A DNA stretch of 64,000 nucleotides, from contig NZ_FNKU01000001.1 of NCBI RefSeq assembly GCF_900100365.1, positions 1,550,001 through 1,614,000 of the forward strand, given 5' to 3'. Positions 55,736 to 64,000 of this stretch are shown here, one piece after another; position 1 is the stretch's first letter; each line of letters opens with the position of its first letter. This stretch comes from Pseudomonas cannabina. GTDB lineage: Bacteria > Pseudomonadota > Gammaproteobacteria > Pseudomonadales > Pseudomonadaceae. The notes below the pieces were generated by a model. It worked only from the letters and a program-made list of their open reading frames with translations, had not been told where the DNA came from and ran no database searches. The translations under genes were made by a program, and so were the position numbers.

Positions 55736-56737
55736 TCATTTCCCGTCAATCTGTGCCTGAGTGTAAAAGCCGTCGGTGACCAGCAGGTCGATGTTGTCTT
55801 TGGTCAATGGCGTCGGTGCCAGCAGAATGGTGTCGACCTTTTTGCTACCGTTGTCGTACTGCGAACTGAAGGCCGGCTTTTCGCCGCGTGCCAGTTGTAC
55901 CGAGAGTTTGGCGGCCTCGGTGGCAATCAGTTTCAATGGTTTGTAAACGGTCATGGTCTGCGTGCCATCTTTTACTCGCTTGATCGCCGCCAAGTCAGCG
56001 TCCTGCCCCGAGATGGGCACCTTGCCCGCCAGCTTTTGCGTGGCCAGCGCTTGTATGGCCCCTCCGGCAGTCGCGTCATTGGAGGCGACGATGCCAGCAA
56101 TCTTGTTGTCATTGCGGGTCAGGGCGTTTTCCACAATGCTCAGCGCCTCGATTGGGTTCCATTCCTTCACCCACTGTTGCCCGACAATCTTGATGTCGCC
56201 CTTGTCGATGGCCGGCTGGAGCACTTTCATCTGACCTTCGCGCAGAATCTTCGCGTTGTTGTCTGTCGGCGCGCCACCGAGCAGGAAGTAATTGCCCTTG
56301 GGCGCGGCGGCGAGCACACCACTGGCCTGCATTTCGCCGACTTTTTCGTTATCGAAAGAGATGTAGGCGTCGACGTCAGCGTTCAGAATCAGCCGGTCAT
56401 AAGACACGACCTTGATGTTGGCTTTCTTGGCTTCGGCAATGGCGTTGGTCAATACCGTGGCGTTGAACGGCACGATGACAATCACATCCACGCCTCGGGA
56501 AATCAGGTTCTCGATCTGCGAAATCTGCTTTTGCTCGTTGGCATCAGCTGATTGCACAAAGACCTTGGCGTCCAGCTTTTCGGCCGCTGCAACGAAGTAA
56601 TCCCGGTCTCTTGCCCAGCGCTCCAGGCGCAAGTCGTCAATCGAAAAGCCGATCTTCGGGAGGGCAGAATCGGCCATGACCGGCAGGGACAGAAGTGCCA
56701 GTGCACTGGCCAACAGCGTGCGTTTCAGGGTGTTCAT
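55736..56737 (-). CDS. xylF: D-xylose-binding periplasmic protein
   Basis: A 333-residue periplasmic binding protein with signal peptide MNTLKRTLLASALALLSLPV followed by MADSA. The mature part has the XylF pattern KIGFSIDDLRLERWARDRDYF and SADANEQKQISQIENLISRGVDVIVIVPFN. The start at 56737 follows AAAGGA; the longer frame lies in the gap to xylA. It delivers xylose to XylGH. Confidence 0.95.
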   Translation of the reverse strand: MNTLKRTLLASALALLSLPVMADSALPKIGFSIDDLRLERWARDRDYFVAAAEKLDAKVFVQSADANEQKQISQIENLISRGVDVIVIVPFNATVLTNAIAEAKKANIKVVSYDRLILNADVDAYISFDNEKVGEMQASGVLAAAPKGNYFLLGGAPTDNNAKILREGQMKVLQPAIDKGDIKIVGQQWVKEWNPIEALSIVENALTRNDNKIAGIVASNDATAGGAIQALATQKLAGKVPISGQDADLAAIKRVKDGTQTMTVYKPLKLIATEAAKLSVQLARGEKPAFSSQYDNGSKKVDTILLAPTPLTKDNIDLLVTDGFYTQAQIDGK

Positions 56738-56875
56738 GAGGTGCGTCCTTTTATTGTTGTTGGAAGACACTGCCAGGCATCGGTGAGGATGCCGATAAAA
56801 CGGTAGAGCGTTAACGGGCGCCGCGTGCGTGGCGTTGTCGCAAGAAGTCACGGCGACCCCCGGCCTGGCCTGTCA

Positions 56876-58192
56876 TCAGGTATAGACAAACCGGTTGACC
56901 AAGCCTTCGAGCCATTCCTGTCGACCGCTGACCGCCTGTGGGTTCAGTTCATGGGCGAACGCATGCTCGGCCAGTGAAGCAAGACTGAATTCGCCCGCAA
57001 GCACCGATTGTCCGAACGGCTGCTGCCAACCGGCATAGCGCTGATCCTTGAACTGTTGCAACACGTCGTTCTGCAGCATGGCCGCAGCCCGCTCCAGCGA
57101 CAGGGCGAGCACATCCATCGCTGCAACATGGCCGTAAAACAGATCGACTTCGTCGAGGCTTTGACGCCGCACCTTGGAATCGAAATTGTAGCCGCCATTG
57201 CCGAAACCACCGGCCTTCAGGATTTCATAGGTGGCAAGGGTCATTTCCTCGACGCTATTGGGAAACTGGTCGGTGTCCCAGCCGTTCTGCGGATCGCCAC
57301 GATTGGCGTCGATGCTGCCGAAAATGCCCAGCGAGACGGCAGTGGCGATCTCGTGATGAAAGCTGTGTCCGGCCAGCGTGGCATGGTTGGCCTCGATGTT
57401 GACCTTGATCTCGTTTTCCAGGCCGTACTGCTGCAGAAATCCGAAAACCGTGGCGCTGTCGTAGTCGTACTGATGCTTGGTCGGCTCCTGTGGTTTAGGC
57501 TCGATCAGCAGGTCGCCTTTGAAACCGATCTTGTGCTTGTGCTCGACCACCATGCGCATGAATCGCCCCAGTTGTTCGCGTTCGTGCTTCAGGTCGGTGT
57601 TAAGCAGCGTTTCATAACCCTCGCGACCGCCCCACAGCACATAGTTGGCGCCTTTGAGACGCAGGGTCGCGTTCATGGCACTGAACACCTGGGCTGCGGC
57701 ATAGGCGAACACCTCTGGGTCGGGATTACTGGCCGCACCTGCGGCAAAGCGCGGGTTGCTGAAACAATTGGCGGTGCCCCACAGCAGTTTGATCCCGCTC
57801 TGTTCCTGATGGCGCTCCAGATGATCGATCATCTGCGCGAAGTTGTGGCGGTATTCCTTGATCGAGCTGCCTTCTGGAGCAACGTCTGTGTCATGGAAGC
57901 TGTAATAGTCGATGCCCAGTTTGGAGAAGAACTCGAACGCCGCTTCAGCCTTGCCGATGGCCAGCTCCATCGGATCACCGACGCGCTGCCAGGGGCGCTT
58001 GAACGTGCCGACACCGAACATGTCCGCGCCTGGCCAGACGAAGGTGTGCCAATAGCAGGCAGCCATGCGCAAGTGTTCGCGCATGGGTTTGCCGAGGATC
58101 AGCTGGTCGGCGTTGTAATGGCGAAAGGCAAGGGGCGAGTCGCTGTCGGGGCCTTCGTAGATAACCTTGTCGACAGTGGGGAAGTACGTCAT
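56876..58192 (-). CDS. xylA: Xylose isomerase
   Basis: A 438-residue class II xylose isomerase converting D-xylose to D-xylulose. Active-site blocks are present: [13 protein letters not shown] (catalytic His and Asp), [28 protein letters not shown] and [17 protein letters not shown] with the metal ligands. Length is normal. It is divergent from xylR; a CTAG-flanked inverted-repeat element begins only 38 bases before its start codon. No xylulokinase gene lies in this window. Confidence 0.96.
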   Translation of the reverse strand: MTYFPTVDKVIYEGPDSDSPLAFRHYNADQLILGKPMREHLRMAACYWHTFVWPGADMFGVGTFKRPWQRVGDPMELAIGKAEAAFEFFSKLGIDYYSFHDTDVAPEGSSIKEYRHNFAQMIDHLERHQEQSGIKLLWGTANCFSNPRFAAGAASNPDPEVFAYAAAQVFSAMNATLRLKGANYVLWGGREGYETLLNTDLKHEREQLGRFMRMVVEHKHKIGFKGDLLIEPKPQEPTKHQYDYDSATVFGFLQQYGLENEIKVNIEANHATLAGHSFHHEIATAVSLGIFGSIDANRGDPQNGWDTDQFPNSVEEMTLATYEILKAGGFGNGGYNFDSKVRRQSLDEVDLFYGHVAAMDVLALSLERAAAMLQNDVLQQFKDQRYAGWQQPFGQSVLAGEFSLASLAEHAFAHELNPQAVSGRQEWLEGLVNRFVYT

Positions 58193-58229
58193 CTGCGTTT
58201 TCCTTGTTGTTATGGGCGATGCCTCGATA

Positions 58230-58376
58230 CTAGGCTCTGTACGAAAAGTGGCTGCGCTCGGTGATGCTGCGTTAAAAACAGGCTCGGAATGCTCATTTAC
58301 AACCCGTAGACTCCGCTTCCTCGCCTGTTTTTGCCTTGCCTGACCTTCGCTCGCCGACTTTTCATACAGAGCCTAG
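58230..58376. mobile_element. MITE-like element, 147 bp, between xylA and xylR
   Basis: Ends CTAGGCTCTGTACGAAAAG (58230) and its complement ending at 58376 match with one mismatch. Each includes CTAG, consistent with a 4-bp target duplication. An inner inverted repeat (AAAAACAGGC and GCCTGTTTTT) makes the whole element able to fold. No open frame. It lies in the shared xylA/xylR regulatory region. Confidence 0.8.
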
Positions 58377-58501
58377 CAACGGCCCTGTGCCTGCTGATTA
58401 TGAAAATCATCAACCGACAGTGCGATTTTGAGTATTGAGATTCGCCGTGCACGCGCCTAGGCTGTCGAAAAGCTTCGCGCTTCCGGATCGGTATAAAAAC
58501 A

Positions 58502-59692
58502 ATGAAAACCGTACCTCCTGTGCACCGTATCGCGCTGTTATTCAATGGCAGCAAAATCTACGATCGCGGCATTATCAGTGGCATTGGCAATTACCTCAGC
58601 AGCACTCGCGTATCCTGGGATCTGTTCCTCGAAGAAGATTTTCTCTGTCGCCTGAAAGGCATCGAGCGCTGGCAGGGCGACGGAATCATTGCCGACTTCG
58701 ACGACCCGTTGATCGGCGAGGCACTGGCCGGCATCAGATTGCCGGTCGTGGCGGTCGGTGGCTCTTATCAGGATGCGCGTGCCTACCCGAAAGGCATTCC
58801 GTATGTCGCCACCGACAATCACGCGCTGATCGAGGCGGCTTACCAACACTTGATCGAAGCCGGGCTGACACGGTTTGCCTGCTTCAGCCTGCCTGAGGCG
58901 CAAGCCAATCGCTGGGCGCAGGAGCGGGAGACAGCCTTTCGCCGGTTGCTTCAGCGCGATGGGCTGCAGGTCGAGATCTATCGCGGCATGGGCACCAGCG
59001 CTCCGCTTTGGGACAGTGCCGTCGAGCAGCAGATCGCCTGGCTGCACAGCCTGCCTAAACCCGTCGGCATCATCGCCGTGACCGACGCGCGCGCCCGGCA
59101 ATTGCTACAGGCCTGCCTGACCGCCGGGATTGCCGTGCCCGAGCAAGTGGCACTGATCGGCATCGATAACGACCCGCTGACCCGAACCCTCACCCGCGTA
59201 CCCCTGAGTTCGGTGATTCAAGGCACCGAGACCATGGGCAGAACCGCTGCGCGCCTGCTTCACCAGATGTTGCACGGCATGCCGTCCACCGGCACACAGA
59301 TCCTGATTCCACCGGATGCGGTTAACGTGCAGGCTTCAAGCTTGCATCAACCATTGGGTAATCCGTACGTGATGCAAGCCATGCTGTTCATCCGCCAGTA
59401 CGCCTGTCAGGGCATCAAGACAGCGCAAGTCGCCGCGTATGTGGGCGTATCGCGCTCATCACTGGAATCACACTTTCGCAGGGCGCGCGGCTGCAGCGTG
59501 CATGACGAGATCCTGCGCTTCAAACTGGCCGCTGCCGCCAACGGCCTGGAAAGAACCGACTCGGCGATTGCAGAGATCGCCCGCGATTGTGGTTTCAAAT
59601 CGGCGCAGTACCTGCATACCGTGTTTCGCCGTGAGTTTGGGTGCACGCCGAGGGAGTATCAGGTGAAGGGGAGTGTGGCGGAGCACCATTAG
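58502..59692 (+). CDS. xylR: Xylose-responsive activator XylR
   Basis: A 396-residue regulator. A LacI/periplasmic-binding-type sugar domain comes first (RIALLFNGSKIYDRGIISGIGNYL...WDLFLEEDF) and an AraC-type double HTH last (TAQVAAYVGVSRSSLESHFRRARGCS; AEIARDCGFKSAQYLHTVFRREFGCTPREYQ). This is the E. coli XylR plan. It should bind xylose and activate the divergent xylA and the xylFGH genes. Confidence 0.95.
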   Translation: MKTVPPVHRIALLFNGSKIYDRGIISGIGNYLSSTRVSWDLFLEEDFLCRLKGIERWQGDGIIADFDDPLIGEALAGIRLPVVAVGGSYQDARAYPKGIPYVATDNHALIEAAYQHLIEAGLTRFACFSLPEAQANRWAQERETAFRRLLQRDGLQVEIYRGMGTSAPLWDSAVEQQIAWLHSLPKPVGIIAVTDARARQLLQACLTAGIAVPEQVALIGIDNDPLTRTLTRVPLSSVIQGTETMGRTAARLLHQMLHGMPSTGTQILIPPDAVNVQASSLHQPLGNPYVMQAMLFIRQYACQGIKTAQVAAYVGVSRSSLESHFRRARGCSVHDEILRFKLAAAANGLERTDSAIAEIARDCGFKSAQYLHTVFRREFGCTPREYQVKGSVAEHH

Positions 59693-59706
59693 CCGAGCTC
59701 CACCCA

Positions 59707-60477
59707 TCAAGCAGCCACCAGGCGTATTGTCCAGAAGTCAGACGACAGATTCGGGTCCATCAGGTAACTGTAGGGCATGGTGAAGTAGCCCTCCATGCCC
59801 CATGCGACACCCCATGAGTTACGTACTATGAAACGCTGGTGAGCATCGTCATAACCGACCACCAGCACGCAGTGCCCGCCGAGCATCTTTTCCGCATGGG
59901 CGGGCATCGGTGCGTGTCCGGTCTCGGCAACTTTCTTGCTTTCAAAGCTTTCGTACACCGCAAAACCAATGATGAACGGGTATCCCGACGCCAGACAGCC
60001 TTTCATTTGATTGAGGTGTTGCGCCACTTTCTGATAAGAAACGGCTTTGTATTTTCTGGCGTCTTTATAACAGGCGGGTGGAGGTTTGATTGCGAACTTG
60101 GCAATGTCGTAGGGCCACTCTTTTTCCGGGCAGTCGCCTTGGGCTGCAACCGTTTTGATGCCGTTTCGAATCATCGCACCGCTGTCCGACTTCACGGTAT
60201 GTTGGATCACGCGTTCGTTGTAATAGATAAATAAACGCGATGGCTCGAAGGCGGGCTTCAGTTTCTGTTTCATCCGGTCAAACTGAATGGCTGCTGCAAT
60301 GCCATTGGCCGTGCAACTGCCAAGTTGTCCCTGGTCATAGACGGGAGGGCAGTGTTTTCTCAGGTCAATCGAGTGCGGAAGTGCTGTCAGCGTAGCAATG
60401 GGGGCCGCGTATAAGTGGTCGCGATGATCCGGCAGGTCTCGAATCCAGCCATACTGCTTTACGGTATAGGTCATCAT
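59707..60477 (-). CDS. Papain-like (C1 family) cysteine peptidase
   Basis: A 256-residue protein with the C1 peptidase core: Gln and Cys in DQGQLGSCTANGIAAA (about 57-72), His in MLGGHCVLVVGYDD and Asn in FIVRNSWGVAWGMEGYF. There is no signal peptide and no long inhibitory prodomain, so it should be made as an active cytoplasmic enzyme or leave by another route. The start at 60477 (MMTYTV) follows AGGACA. Substrate unknown; an effector or a stress peptidase are both possible. Confidence 0.88.
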   Translation of the reverse strand: MMTYTVKQYGWIRDLPDHRDHLYAAPIATLTALPHSIDLRKHCPPVYDQGQLGSCTANGIAAAIQFDRMKQKLKPAFEPSRLFIYYNERVIQHTVKSDSGAMIRNGIKTVAAQGDCPEKEWPYDIAKFAIKPPPACYKDARKYKAVSYQKVAQHLNQMKGCLASGYPFIIGFAVYESFESKKVAETGHAPMPAHAEKMLGGHCVLVVGYDDAHQRFIVRNSWGVAWGMEGYFTMPYSYLMDPNLSSDFWTIRLVAA

Positions 60478-60691
60478 CTGTGTCCTGTTGAAAGGCGATG
60501 AAAACATCATTGAACGCAGGTGCGAACAATAAGGCCGCTGGCACCATGTAAGCAGGTTTGACTCAGTGAATCAGTGAAGATATTTTTAGTGCTTAGTGTG
60601 CTAAATGTCGCCCAGATAGCCATCATTGATGATGTTTTGCGATTGGCAATAAGGCTTCTTGATACGGATGTTTGATAGTGTATTTTGGCAT

Positions 60692-61309
60692 CTACAGTGC
60701 GCGTCCAGCCCCACTCATAAACATCCTGACCGCCTGATCTACCAGTCTCTCCACCTCGGACATCGGCATGGGTGCAGGTTCCTGCTGGAACAGCCGCTCG
60801 CCGGTTTCGGCTGTTAATAGAGACAAGAATTGCCTGGCCCTCAATCCGGGGCAGGCGTCGGCCAGGTCTCCACTCGCCATTGCACGCGACATCAGGTCCG
60901 AAAGTACGTCGATGCACTGACTGGGGCCGCTGTCATGGAACAGCTTGCCGATGTCTGAACGACCGGATTCCGACAGAACCAGTCGGTAGACATTGATGGC
61001 TTTTGAGTCGTGGGTGAGCACGCTCATCATCTTGCGCCCGAAGCGGACCAGTGTTTCGTGCAGCGCACTGTCGTCCGATGCCTGCAGCAGAGAGGCCAGA
61101 GCATCATACAAATGGGAGGTTGCGTACATCTTCACCACGGCGCCGAACAGATCCTCTTTGCAGCGAAAGTATCCGTAGAGCGTCGCTTTCGACCCGCCCA
61201 AGCGTCGTGACACCTCGGTCATCGAGGCGCCGTCGTAGCCGAGTTCGAGAAATACATCGGCGGCGACTCCGACAATGGTCAGGTGACGTGCTTCGGTGCG
61301 TGCTTTCAT
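60692..61309 (-). CDS. TetR/AcrR-family regulator
   Basis: A 205-residue TetR regulator. The HTH reads LTIVGVAADVFLELGYDGASMTEVSRRLGGSKATLYGYFRCKEDLF, followed by a helical ligand domain. The start at 61309 (MKARTE) follows GGAGGACTG; the longer frame runs through the promoter. A GTACC-4-GGTAC palindrome lies 16 bases upstream. Divergent from the DUF3237-like gene. Confidence 0.9.
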   Translation of the reverse strand: MKARTEARHLTIVGVAADVFLELGYDGASMTEVSRRLGGSKATLYGYFRCKEDLFGAVVKMYATSHLYDALASLLQASDDSALHETLVRFGRKMMSVLTHDSKAINVYRLVLSESGRSDIGKLFHDSGPSQCIDVLSDLMSRAMASGDLADACPGLRARQFLSLLTAETGERLFQQEPAPMPMSEVERLVDQAVRMFMSGAGRAL

Positions 61310-61324
61310 CAGTCCTCCATAAGC

Positions 61325-61338
61325 GTACCGAATGGTAC
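61325..61338. promoter_or_regulatory. Palindrome GTACC-GAAT-GGTAC
   Basis: A perfect 5-bp inverted repeat, 16 bases before the TetR start codon. A good candidate for autoregulation. Confidence 0.55.
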
Positions 61339-61507
61339 ATTTAAATTGACAGCGCGTCAGCTCCGGGCTAAAACATACACCGCCGTACACTTATGAGTTT
61401 CCGGTGCCGGGAGGCAGCAGCTTTTCACTGCACAGCCTGTAATCGTCGAGTGTGTGCTCGACAGTGACGTTGCAAAACGGCGACGTTGCAAGAAGAGAGG
61501 TAGAGGC

Positions 61508-62011
<504 letters not shown>

Positions 62012-62039
62012 GGCCTCGCCAACGCTTCACGCCTGATCA

Positions 62040-62468
62040 TTACTTCGCGGCAAAGAAACTCAGCCCCTTACCGATCGCACAGGCATAACTTACCGCGTTG
62101 CCCACTGGCTGATACCCCGGAACACTCAGCGTCGTCATGCTGAAATCAGCGGTACCGTTGGAACGGATCTGATAGCGGATGAATTGCTCGATAGGCTTGT
62201 TATCGCGGTCCAGAGTGAAATGGGTATCGGAGAACGCCAACGTACCGTCCGCCGTGATGCGGTAGGTTTCTATGCGTTTGCCGCCTTTGGTCTTCGAGGG
62301 CTCTGCGCCTTCGACCGAGGATTTGCACTGCCCCAGGTCAATCACGACGGCTACCGATTCTCCGGTATTCAGCGCCTGGGTGATGGCGGGGTAGCTTTTG
62401 AGTTCTTCACCTGCATGGGCGAGGGTGGGCAGTGAGAGTGCGAGCAACAGCGCGAAGTGACGTTTCAT
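62040..62468 (-). CDS. VirK-like secreted protein
   Basis: A 142-residue protein with a Sec signal peptide (MKRHFALLLALSLPTLAHA, cleavage after AHA). The mature part fits the VirK family (SYPAITQALNTGESVAVVIDLGQCK, YRITADGTLAFSDTHFTL, FIRYQIRSNGTADFSMTTL). Probably periplasmic. VirK proteins are linked to virulence regulons in Agrobacterium and some pathogens; the role here is unknown. Confidence 0.85.
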   Translation of the reverse strand: MKRHFALLLALSLPTLAHAGEELKSYPAITQALNTGESVAVVIDLGQCKSSVEGAEPSKTKGGKRIETYRITADGTLAFSDTHFTLDRDNKPIEQFIRYQIRSNGTADFSMTTLSVPGYQPVGNAVSYACAIGKGLSFFAAK

Positions 62469-62692
62469 GGCTTCTCCAGCAATGCAGACTGGCCAGGTGC
62501 GCCAGTCAAGTCCGGGGTAGGGTTAGGGGCAAGGGTAATAAAAGCAGGACCAACCCTAGCACAAGGTATTTCCCCGGTGGGCCGCAAATAACAGTGGCAC
62601 CGCTCTGGCACGGTATTCTTCATCCTTTCTGATCGATGGCCGATAGCGTTGCAGGCGCTAATCTTATCGTCAACCACTGGAAGGGATTGAAC

Positions 62693-64000
62693 ATGCTGAG
62701 ACAGCTGAAGATTGCCGCGCGGACGTCTGTCTGCTTTGCGCTGATGGTCGTTCTGGTAGTAGGGCTCGGTATTTTCAGCCTCGTGCAGCTCCACAGTATT
62801 CGTGAACAATCACTGGAGATTGAAAACGACTCGCTGCCGGGTATTGCACTGGGTGATGACATCGCTCTGGCATTCGAAAAAACCCGTACCGCCGTGGTCA
62901 AGATGCTGGCGATTCAGGACGCCGCTCAGGTGGCTGAAGCCCACGCAGATTTCATCGATAAAAAGGCCGGCTTTCAAAAAGCCATTCAGGCGTACAGCCC
63001 TGTCATCACCGCTGATGACGAAAAAATGCTCGTTACAGGGCTGGCAAACGATTATCAGACCTACACCGACAAGGCCGAGCAAAGCTACGAGCTGGGCAAT
63101 GACAGCCAGGCGACTGCGGGCAGGCAGGCTGCATGGACCGACATGAGGAGGCTCGCTGACACGATTGAGGCGTCACTTGGCAAACTGGAAAAAATCAACG
63201 ATGACTCCGAGGCTGACTCCAGCGCGGCCGCTTCGCAAGTCTTCGATAGTGCTCTGGTGGTGACCCAAGTGGTCATGCTGTTGACAGTGTTGATTACCGT
63301 GCTGCTTGCCTGGCGCCTGACAAAAAGCCTGGCGGTGCCCATCAGTCTGGCACTGCTGACCTCGGAAACCATTGCAGCCGGTGACCTGCGCCCGACCTCG
63401 ATCAACCGGGAAGGCGTCGACGAGGCCGCCTTGCTGTTGCAGTCCATGGAGCGCATGCGCGGCAGCCTGAGCAAAACCCTGACCCAAGTGGGTGATGCCG
63501 CTCACCAACTGGCGTCTGCCACTGAGGAGATGAGCGCGCTGATGGTCAACAGCAATGCCGACCTGGTGGTGCAGAACAGCGAGATTGAAATGGCCGCCAC
63601 CGCCGTGACCGAGATGAGCCAGGCGGTGGATGAAGTGGCACGTAATGCGGTGACGACTTCAGAGGAGTCGAAGGCCTCTTCGCTGTCCGCTCGCAAGGGG
63701 CAGGATGAGCTGGCCCAGACCGTTACCTCCATTCTCGAGTTGACCCGTAACGTCGGCACGGCATCGGTCGAAGCCCAGGCACTGGCGACCCGCACACTGG
63801 ACATCAGCAAGGTGCTGGATGTCATTCGCGCTGTCTCCGAGCAGACCAACCTGCTGGCCCTTAACGCAGCGATCGAGGCGGCGCGAGCAGGCGAGGCAGG
63901 GCGTGGGTTTGCGGTGGTGGCAGACGAAGTGCGTGCTTTGGCACATCGCACCAGCGAATCGACCCGCGAGATCGAGACCATGGTCGGGCATATTCAGATG
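62693..64000 (+). CDS. Methyl-accepting chemotaxis protein (partial)
   Basis: At least 436 residues; the gene runs off the window. A first membrane helix near residues 11-36 ([20 protein letters not shown]) is followed by a helical periplasmic 4HB-type sensor domain of about 150 residues. A second helix ([15 protein letters not shown]) leads into HAMP and the start of the signalling coiled coil. The hairpin-tip block [41 protein letters not shown] is present. ATG 62693 follows GGAAGGGA. Ligand unknown. Confidence 0.95.
   Translation, partial: MLRQLKIAARTSVCFALMVVLVVGLGIFSLVQLHSIREQSLEIENDSLPGIALGDDIALAFEKTRTAVVKMLAIQDAAQVAEAHADFIDKKAGFQKAIQAYSPVITADDEKMLVTGLANDYQTYTDKAEQSYELGNDSQATAGRQAAWTDMRRLADTIEASLGKLEKINDDSEADSSAAASQVFDSALVVTQVVMLLTVLITVLLAWRLTKSLAVPISLALLTSETIAAGDLRPTSINREGVDEAALLLQSMERMRGSLSKTLTQVGDAAHQLASATEEMSALMVNSNADLVVQNSEIEMAATAVTEMSQAVDEVARNAVTTSEESKASSLSARKGQDELAQTVTSILELTRNVGTASVEAQALATRTLDISKVLDVIRAVSEQTNLLALNAAIEAARAGEAGRGFAVVADEVRALAHRTSESTREIETMVGHIQM

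Noticed and set aside
57008..58264. 418-codon open frame opposite xylA
   Set aside because: Antisense shadow of xylA; no ribosome site or protein-like domain.

Overview
The window looks like chromosomal DNA of a plant-associated Pseudomonas, most probably the P. syringae group. The basis is the gacA-uvrC-pgsA-tRNA-Gly order, GC-rich codon use, and protein sequences (GacA, UvrC, YejABEF, XylFGH) that read as Pseudomonas. The assignment is made by eye; no database search was possible.

Layout. 1-5509: an oligopeptide-type ABC importer (binding lipoprotein, two permeases, double ATPase) on the minus strand, after the first codons of a further gene. 5926-10767: redox and regulator genes, including a TetR repressor/old-yellow-enzyme unit with two matching operator palindromes and a divergent SDR/AraC pair. 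10792-16380: an ABC exporter, a conserved hypothetical gene, a LysR regulator and a quinone-oxidoreductase-like gene. 16519-16625: a short inverted-repeat element. 17069-24247: a PP-loop ATPase of unknown role, a MocR regulator, an Fe-S helicase with a nuclease-like N terminus, and phosphoglucomutase. 24354-33632: two stand-alone parvulins, a PilT/PilU-type ATPase, the yejABEF microcin/peptide importer, and a DAHP synthase gene preceded by a leader peptide rich in Phe, Tyr and Trp codons plus a strong terminator. This is a clear attenuation arrangement. 33792-37844: two small divergent HTH genes, gacA, uvrC, pgsA and tRNA-Gly(GCC).

37845-52814 looks like an accessory block starting directly after the tRNA-Gly gene: an intact IS1182-family element, an orphan ParD-type antitoxin gene, a frameshifted lipoprotein gene, and a twelve-gene cluster. 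The cluster has a MocR regulator, a frameshifted SGNH hydrolase, three very small genes, a 651-residue protein with a heme-oxygenase-like diiron C terminus, an amidinotransferase, two LysE exporters, a NodU/TobZ-type carbamoyltransferase, a class III aminotransferase and a formyltransferase. Gene content and order resemble, from memory, the gvg cluster for the oxyvinylglycine 4-formylaminooxyvinylglycine in P. fluorescens WH6. No NRPS or PKS is present. It should make and export a small modified amino acid, and it is the most interesting system in the window.

52908-59692: the xylose genes xylH, xylG, xylF, xylA and divergent xylR. A CTAG-flanked miniature inverted-repeat element lies between xylA and xylR. 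59707-64000: a papain-like peptidase, a TetR regulator, a DUF3237-like protein with a 13-unit AGC repeat, a VirK-like protein, and the start of a chemoreceptor.

Points to check first: a probable Val4-to-Gly change in GacA, the homopolymer frameshift in the toxin-type cluster, and the inverted-repeat element at the xylA promoter.
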